Shown in pieces: positions 5,615 through 8,991 of a stretch of 8,991 nt of DNA; the first letter of the stretch is position 1; every line of letters begins with the position of its first letter. The notes under the pieces are model-generated. The model did no database searches. It was not told the DNA's origin and saw only the letters and a program-made list of their open reading frames with translations. The translations under genes were made by a program, and so were the position numbers. Source of the stretch: Bacteroidales bacterium (GTDB taxonomy: Bacteria > Bacteroidota > Bacteroidia > Bacteroidales > P3); assembly GCA_031286005.1 (NCBI GenBank), contig JAITVC010000117.1, positions 1 to 8,991 on the forward strand, written 5' to 3'.

Positions 5615-6730
5615 TTAGCTTTTTTCTATGACTTCCATCAGTGCATCCACCGCCACAGCCGCATCCACATTCTTGCGGACAGGCTCTTTGCCTTTGTAGA
5701 TAACCACTTTTCCGGCACCTGCACCCACATACCCAAAATCGGCATCTGCCATTTCGCCGGGGCCGTTGACAATGCAACCCATCACAGCTATTTTCAAACC
5801 TTTGAGATGCTTCGTGCGGCGTTTCACTTCTTGCAGCACGGTTTCAATATCGTATTGCGTGCGTCCGCACGATGGGCAAGCAATGTAGTCGGCCGTAAAC
5901 ACCCGGTTTCCACAGGATTGCAGAATGGCTTTGGCAACAGGGATTTCATTTTCCGGTTTTTCTGTTAGCGAAACCCTAAGCGTGTTTCCGATACCATCCA
6001 ACAACAAACTGCCGATGCCGATAGCGGATTTAATTCGTCCGTCTTCGCCATCGCCGGCTTCGGTAACGCCCAAATGAACGGGATAATCAAACCCTTCTGC
6101 TTCGAGGCGCGAAACAAGCAAACGTGTGGCTTCGGTCATTGTTTTCACTCGACTGGCTTTCATCGAAAGCACCAAATCATCAAAGCCTAAATTGTGAATA
6201 ATGTGCACAAATTCCATCGCCGATACGGCCATACCTTGCGGCGTGTTGCCATATTTTGCAGTGATGCGATCCGAGAGTGAGCCATGATTAACGCCTACAC
6301 GAATCACGGTTTTATGTGTTTTGCAAATATCCAATAAAGGCGAAATCTTTTCGATGATTTGCGCTGTATCCTCATCAGCAGACAGGTTGCCTGCCCTCAT
6401 ATTCACATAATTGCCGGGATTGATACGGACTTTTTCAACGATAGTGGCGGCAACTTCGGCTGCCTTGGGCTGGAAGTGAATATCGGCAATCAAAGGCACA
6501 GCATAGTTTTGCTGAATTAACGATGATTTGATATTGGCTAAATTCTCGGCTTCTTTCACGCCTTGCGCAGTGATGCGAACTAATTCGCAGCCTTCGTCAA
6601 TCAAGCGTTTGCACTGTTCTACTGTGGCGAACGTATCCATCGTGTCGGTGTTCGTCATCGACTGAATGCGCACGGGAGCATTGCCTCCCAAAGTCAATTG
6701 ACCTATTTTTAAAGTTCTGGATTTGTACAT
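5615..6730 (-). CDS. ispG: 4-hydroxy-3-methylbut-2-enyl diphosphate synthase IspG (short form)
   Basis: 371 residues. The enzyme reduces methylerythritol cyclodiphosphate to HMBPP in the MEP isoprenoid pathway, using a [4Fe-4S] cluster. Visible: TIM-barrel start with RIQSMTNTDTMDT, RINPGNYVN (103-111), GVNHGSLSDR, HLGVTEAGDGEDGR (219-232), and the iron-sulfur domain with C285-PS-C288, C319 and E326 in NGPGE. Length equals that of the E. coli-type two-domain enzyme. Long IspG of about 600 residues with an extra central domain is usual in Bacteroidota, and both halves here resemble that long type (MTNTDTMDT at the front, MADADFGYVGAGAGK at the back), so the central domain seems absent. The start overlaps the end of dusB by 22 nt, and its own promoter lies 4 nt upstream of the ATG. 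All cluster ligands are present, so it should be active. Confidence 0.95.
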   Translation of the reverse strand: MYKSRTLKIGQLTLGGNAPVRIQSMTNTDTMDTFATVEQCKRLIDEGCELVRITAQGVKEAENLANIKSSLIQQNYAVPLIADIHFQPKAAEVAATIVEKVRINPGNYVNMRAGNLSADEDTAQIIEKISPLLDICKTHKTVIRVGVNHGSLSDRITAKYGNTPQGMAVSAMEFVHIIHNLGFDDLVLSMKASRVKTMTEATRLLVSRLEAEGFDYPVHLGVTEAGDGEDGRIKSAIGIGSLLLDGIGNTLRVSLTEKPENEIPVAKAILQSCGNRVFTADYIACPSCGRTQYDIETVLQEVKRRTKHLKGLKIAVMGCIVNGPGEMADADFGYVGAGAGKVVIYKGKEPVRKNVDAAVAVDALMEVIEKS

Positions 6731-7704
6731 GCTGCAAAGGTACGAATTTTTTCAAACAGTTCCAAAATATGGGTTAATTCTTTGGCTTGTAAAAGTTCTA
6801 TACGCAACGGTTTGAAATGTGGTATGGCTTTAAAATACGTGCTGTAATGCTTGCGCATTTCGCCAATGGCTTTGCTTTCGCCTTTCCATTGGATACAGGC
6901 CAAAAGATGTTCTCGGCACACATCCACACGCTCGTCAATCGTTGGCATTGGCAAATATTCGCCGGTCTTGAAGAAATGTTTGATTTCTCTGAAAATCCAA
7001 GGGTTGCCGATAGTAGCCCGGCCGATTAAAATACCATCCACACCATAGCGGTTTTTCACTTCCAAAGCACGTTCGGGCGTTTTAATATCGCCGTTTCCGA
7101 AAATGGGGATGGTCATGTGTGGATTGTTTTTTACCTCGCCGATGAGGGTCCAATCGGCTTCCCCGGTATACAATTGGCAGCGCGTTCGCCCGTGTATGCT
7201 CAAGCCTGCAATGCCGGTATCTTGTAGACGTTCGGCCACATCAACGATGACTTTCGACTCATCGTCCCAGCCCAAGCGTGTTTTTACCGTAACGGGTAAA
7301 TTCACGGCCTTTACAATACCTTCGGTGATGCGAATCATCTTTGGAATATCTTTGAAAATACCGGAGCCTGCTCCTCGATTGGCAATTTTCTTCACAGGAC
7401 AGCCCCAATTAATATCTATAAAATCAGGGTTTGCTGCTGCTGCAAGTTTAGCGCCTTCAATCATTGCATCTTCCAAATGGCCGTAGATTTGAATGCCAAG
7501 CGGACGTTCGGATTCTTCAAAATCAAACTTCATCAAACTGCGTTGGACATTGCGAATTATGGCATCTGTGGGCACAAACTCCGTAACCAAAACATCGGCT
7601 CCAAAGTGCTTGCAAATGCGGCGAAACGGCGGATTGGTAACATCCTCCATCGGCGAAAGCCACAACGGAAATTCAGGCAAAAAAGAAAGCGGCGTGTTCA
7701 ACAT
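6709..7704 (-). CDS. dusB: tRNA-dihydrouridine synthase (DusB-like)
   Basis: 331 residues, the usual length for Dus enzymes. The FMN enzyme reduces specific uridines in the tRNA D-loop to dihydrouridine, using NADPH. Visible motifs: SPMEDVTNPPFRR near the N-terminus (17-29), the catalytic cysteine C102 in INWGCPVKK, VTVKTRLGWDD (138-148), GLSIHGRTR (167-174), IFGNGDI (201-207) and DGILIGRATIGNPWIF (223-238) for FMN phosphate binding, then a helical tRNA-binding C-terminus. Among the Dus subfamilies WGCPVKK with RGAGSG fits DusB best, but exact uridine specificity is not proven. It is the first gene of the minus-strand cluster. Its last codons overlap the ispG start by 22 nt and hold an internal promoter. 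The ATG at 7702-7704 follows a clear promoter by 21 nt. Confidence 0.93.
   Translation of the reverse strand: MLNTPLSFLPEFPLWLSPMEDVTNPPFRRICKHFGADVLVTEFVPTDAIIRNVQRSLMKFDFEESERPLGIQIYGHLEDAMIEGAKLAAAANPDFIDINWGCPVKKIANRGAGSGIFKDIPKMIRITEGIVKAVNLPVTVKTRLGWDDESKVIVDVAERLQDTGIAGLSIHGRTRCQLYTGEADWTLIGEVKNNPHMTIPIFGNGDIKTPERALEVKNRYGVDGILIGRATIGNPWIFREIKHFFKTGEYLPMPTIDERVDVCREHLLACIQWKGESKAIGEMRKHYSTYFKAIPHFKPLRIELLQAKELTHILELFEKIRTFAACTNPEL
6735..6766 (-). promoter_or_regulatory. Internal promoter for ispG within the dusB 3' end
   Basis: On the minus strand TTTG (6766 to 6763), a 20-nt spacer and TACCTTTG (6742 to 6735) match the Bacteroidota consensus. The -7 box ends 4 nt before the ispG ATG and lies within dusB codons. 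It would allow ispG and the genes behind it to be transcribed independently of dusB, probably as a leaderless or nearly leaderless message. Confidence 0.65.
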
Positions 7705-7725
7705 TATTCATTCTGTATTGGGGTG

Positions 7726-7733
7726 CAAAGATA
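7726..7733 (-). promoter_or_regulatory. Promoter -7 box of dusB
   Basis: TATCTTTG on the minus strand (7733 to 7726) ends 21 nt before the dusB ATG, leaving a short untranslated leader. I see no convincing TTTG at the -33 distance, so the match rests mainly on the -7 element. Confidence 0.6.
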
Positions 7734-7742
7734 CGAAAAAAT

Positions 7743-7796
7743 TTGAGAATGGCGAGCCCTCAACGAAGTTAATTGAGAATGAAAAATTGAGAATGA
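7743..7796 (+). repeat. Three direct copies of TTGAGAATG
   Basis: TTGAGAATG occurs at 7743-7751, 7773-7781 and 7788-7796; the last two are embedded in the longer AATTGAGAATGAAA (7771-7784 and 7786-7799). The copies fill the space between the divergent dusB promoter and the lipoprotein gene, and the last one supplies the ATG start at 7793. This looks like a simple slippage-type intergenic repeat, though a regulatory role cannot be excluded. Confidence 0.6.
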
Positions 7797-8170
7797 AACT
7801 TCTGCAAATAACATTAACAAAAAAACAAAACATTATACTTAAAAAGTATTTCAAAATGGGGAGTGTGGTAGCGATAGCTACCTGCCTCGCAGCAGCAACA
7901 GCCTTTTACTCATGTGGAAAAGACGACAAAGACAAAAAAGACGATGAAAAAACAGAATGGAACGGAGGTAACCTCGTTCTGCCCGATGGCTACGCTTGGG
8001 TGCAGTCGACAGAAAATACAGTGTATAAAGATGCCTATATTTTCAAAGACAACGGTAGCCTGGAGTATTACGAATACGAAGAAGGCGCATGGTCGGACAA
8101 CACATTTGAAGGAACAGATATGACCTACGAAACTGAAGGTGGAAAGTTCCATATACACTGCCACTCATGA
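7793..8170 (+). CDS. Putative surface lipoprotein, N-terminal part of a frame-disrupted gene
   Basis: 125 residues. A lysine-rich N-region is followed by a hydrophobic stretch (VVAIATCLAAATAF) and a lipobox-like YSC; the cysteine is followed by GKDDKDKKDDE. A lysine and acidic residues right after the lipid-bearing cysteine resemble the lipoprotein export signal that sends Bacteroidota lipoproteins to the cell surface. The mature part reads as beta strands rich in Y, E and W, ending in FEGTDMTYETEGGKFHIH, reminiscent of small lipocalin-like domains. The frame then stops at TGA 8168-8170, while a matching continuation (GIQLYSVSGDNLKMTYEAY) appears in another frame from 8178. The start at 7793 is preferred over ATG 7856 because the shorter form has no positive charge before its hydrophobic core. 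No clear promoter was found. Function unknown. Confidence 0.6.
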   Translation: MKLLQITLTKKQNIILKKYFKMGSVVAIATCLAAATAFYSCGKDDKDKKDDEKTEWNGGNLVLPDGYAWVQSTENTVYKDAYIFKDNGSLEYYEYEEGAWSDNTFEGTDMTYETEGGKFHIHCHS

Positions 8171-8177
8171 AGTTTAA

Positions 8178-8621
8178 GTTTCTGGTATTCAACTCTACTC
8201 TGTGTCGGGCGACAACTTAAAAATGACCTATGAAGCTTACGAACACGTGCCCGAAGCAACGCAGCATTACACCAAACAGGCTTTTACTCCCGGCAACGGA
8301 GATGGTAACGGAGATGACGAAAATTACAGCGCAAGCGATGTCGTAGGGGCATTTCAGTGGACAGGTACATCGTTGATGAAACAAGCCGAATGGACGTACG
8401 TATTCGAGGAAGGCGGCACAGGCTACTATGTCGAAATTCCGGATGTTTCTGAAGAAACGAGAGATCAAGAATATCCGTTTGAATGGCAGTACATGGGTGG
8501 TGGAATAATCCAACTATCTATACCTGCTTCTACCATTTATATACGATTCAAAAGCAAAAATACCATAACTGAATACTATGATAACAATACTGAATATGAA
8601 ACCAGTACAATCTATACCTAA
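8178..8621 (+). pseudogene. C-terminal part of the frame-disrupted lipoprotein gene
   Basis: An open frame of 147 codons without its own signal peptide, promoter or convincing start; the only early starts are GTG 8202 and ATG 8223. It begins GIQLYSVSGDNLKMTYEAY, which reads as the missing final strands of the domain begun upstream. A Gly/Asp/Asn-rich linker (GNGDGNGDDEN) follows, then a second beta-rich domain (GAFQWTG, WTYVFEEGGTGYY, FEWQYMGGGIIQLSI) of similar style. Joining it to 7793-8170 would give a two-domain lipoprotein of about 270 residues. The upstream frame ends at TGA 8168 and this frame is closed by TAA 8175-8177, so a single indel cannot restore the gene; at least two changes are needed. 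Decay is more likely than programmed frameshifting. Sequencing error remains possible. Confidence 0.6.
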
Positions 8622-8702
8622 ACGAATACTTATCCCGAAAAGCAATAATTGATAACCACAGAGCGGGTGCCCCCAGCCCTTACGTAATTCATAATTTTTT
8701 CG

Positions 8703-8710
8703 TACCTTTG
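8703..8710 (+). promoter_or_regulatory. Promoter -7 box of ddl
   Basis: TACCTTTG at 8703-8710 matches TAnnTTTG and ends 15 nt before the ddl ATG. Only a weak TTA stands at the -33 distance. An A-rich leader (CAAAAAAATTCACAA) precedes the start codon, as is common in Bacteroidota, which rarely use strong Shine-Dalgarno sites. Confidence 0.6.
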
Positions 8711-8725
8711 CAAAAAAATTCACAA

Positions 8726-8991
8726 ATGAAAAACATTGCCCTTATCGCCGGTGGGTATTCCGGCGAAAATATTGTCTCGATTCGTAGTGCGGCTGTGGTA
8801 GAACAGCATCTCGACCCAGCTCTCTTTAACGTTTACAAAATTATTATTACACCTGAAACTTGGACACATACAACTGCCGATGGCCACAACATATCCGTTG
8901 ACAAAAACGATTTTAGTTTAACCATCAGTGGCCAGCACATTACTTTTGATGCTGCATTTATTATCGTTCACGGCACACCGGGCGAAGACGG
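8726..8991 (+). CDS. ddl: D-alanine--D-alanine ligase, N-terminal part (runs off window)
   Basis: 88 complete codons are visible. The enzyme joins two D-alanines, using ATP, for the peptidoglycan stem peptide; it acts in the cytoplasm. Evidence: the opening IALIAGGYSGENIVSIRSA (residues 4-22) is the Ddl N-terminal strand-loop GGxSxE...VSxxSA, where E14 corresponds to the glutamate that contacts the first D-Ala. The segment IIVHGTPGED (79-88) is the conserved HGxxGEDG motif. The ATP-grasp domain with the remaining catalytic residues lies beyond the right edge. The start at ATG 8726 is supported by the promoter 15 nt upstream and by the position of the first beta strand. It reads away from the broken lipoprotein gene and probably begins its own unit. 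Confidence 0.92.
   Translation, partial: MKNIALIAGGYSGENIVSIRSAAVVEQHLDPALFNVYKIIITPETWTHTTADGHNISVDKNDFSLTISGQHITFDAAFIIVHGTPGED

Noticed and set aside
7103..7486. 127-codon plus-strand frame opposite dusB
   Set aside because: Antisense to conserved FMN-binding and catalytic motifs; no sensible protein.
7493..7792. In-frame extension upstream of the lipoprotein, antisense to dusB
   Set aside because: It runs against a clearly conserved dusB coding region and through the dusB promoter; the lipoprotein signal only makes sense from 7793.
8150..8202. Programmed ribosomal frameshift in the lipoprotein
   Set aside because: The order of stops in the frames excludes a single shift, and there is no slippery heptamer followed by a structure.
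8660..8682. GC-rich stretch GCGGGTGCCCCCAGCCC as a terminator
   Set aside because: The complementary parts are too close together to form a stable stem-loop, and there is no T-tract after it.

Overview
The window is a chromosomal segment from a member of the Bacteroidota, most likely Bacteroidales-like. The main reason is that nearly every transcription unit starts behind a Bacteroidota-type promoter (TAnnTTTG at -7, sometimes with TTTG or TTG about 19-21 nt upstream). The exported S9B dipeptidyl peptidase, a thioredoxin-fold exported protein, a lipoprotein with acidic residues right after the lipobox cysteine, and a receiver-less sigma-54 activator also fit. No species is claimed.

Layout. 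1-950 (minus): N-terminal and central part of a sigma-54-dependent AAA+ activator that runs off the left edge. 951-1387: gene-free but highly structured. It holds the activator's promoter, a striking 11-bp-phased inverted repeat element (1007-1142), two GC-rich hairpins, a pair of 10-bp direct repeats and a perfect 18-bp terminator hairpin. 1388-1464 (minus): tRNA-Ala(GGC), whose promoter overlaps head-to-head that of a Nudix hydrolase (1544-2068, plus). 2048-7704 (minus): a compact four-gene run transcribed in the order dusB (tRNA dihydrouridine synthase), ispG (isoprenoid synthesis), a dipeptidyl-peptidase-IV-type serine peptidase and an exported thioredoxin-like protein. The genes overlap by 22 nt, are spaced by 16 nt, and overlap by 1 nt in turn. 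7793-8621 (plus): a lipoprotein gene broken into two reading frames. 8726-8991 (plus): start of ddl (D-Ala-D-Ala ligase), which runs off the right edge.

How the genes work together. Most of the window is housekeeping: tRNA supply and modification, isoprenoid precursors (which feed the undecaprenyl carrier of wall synthesis), peptidoglycan dipeptide synthesis, and periplasmic peptide digestion. The four-gene minus unit mixes cytoplasmic enzymes (dusB, ispG) with two exported proteins; the last two genes are the pair most likely to be translationally coupled. An internal promoter in the 3' end of dusB may let ispG and the genes behind it be transcribed separately.

The least ordinary parts are the 11-bp-phased palindromic element at 1007-1142, the short IspG whose two halves resemble the long three-domain type, promoters lying so close to start codons that mRNAs may be leaderless, and the double-lesion lipoprotein pseudogene. 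I saw no CRISPR array, intact transposase or defence system.
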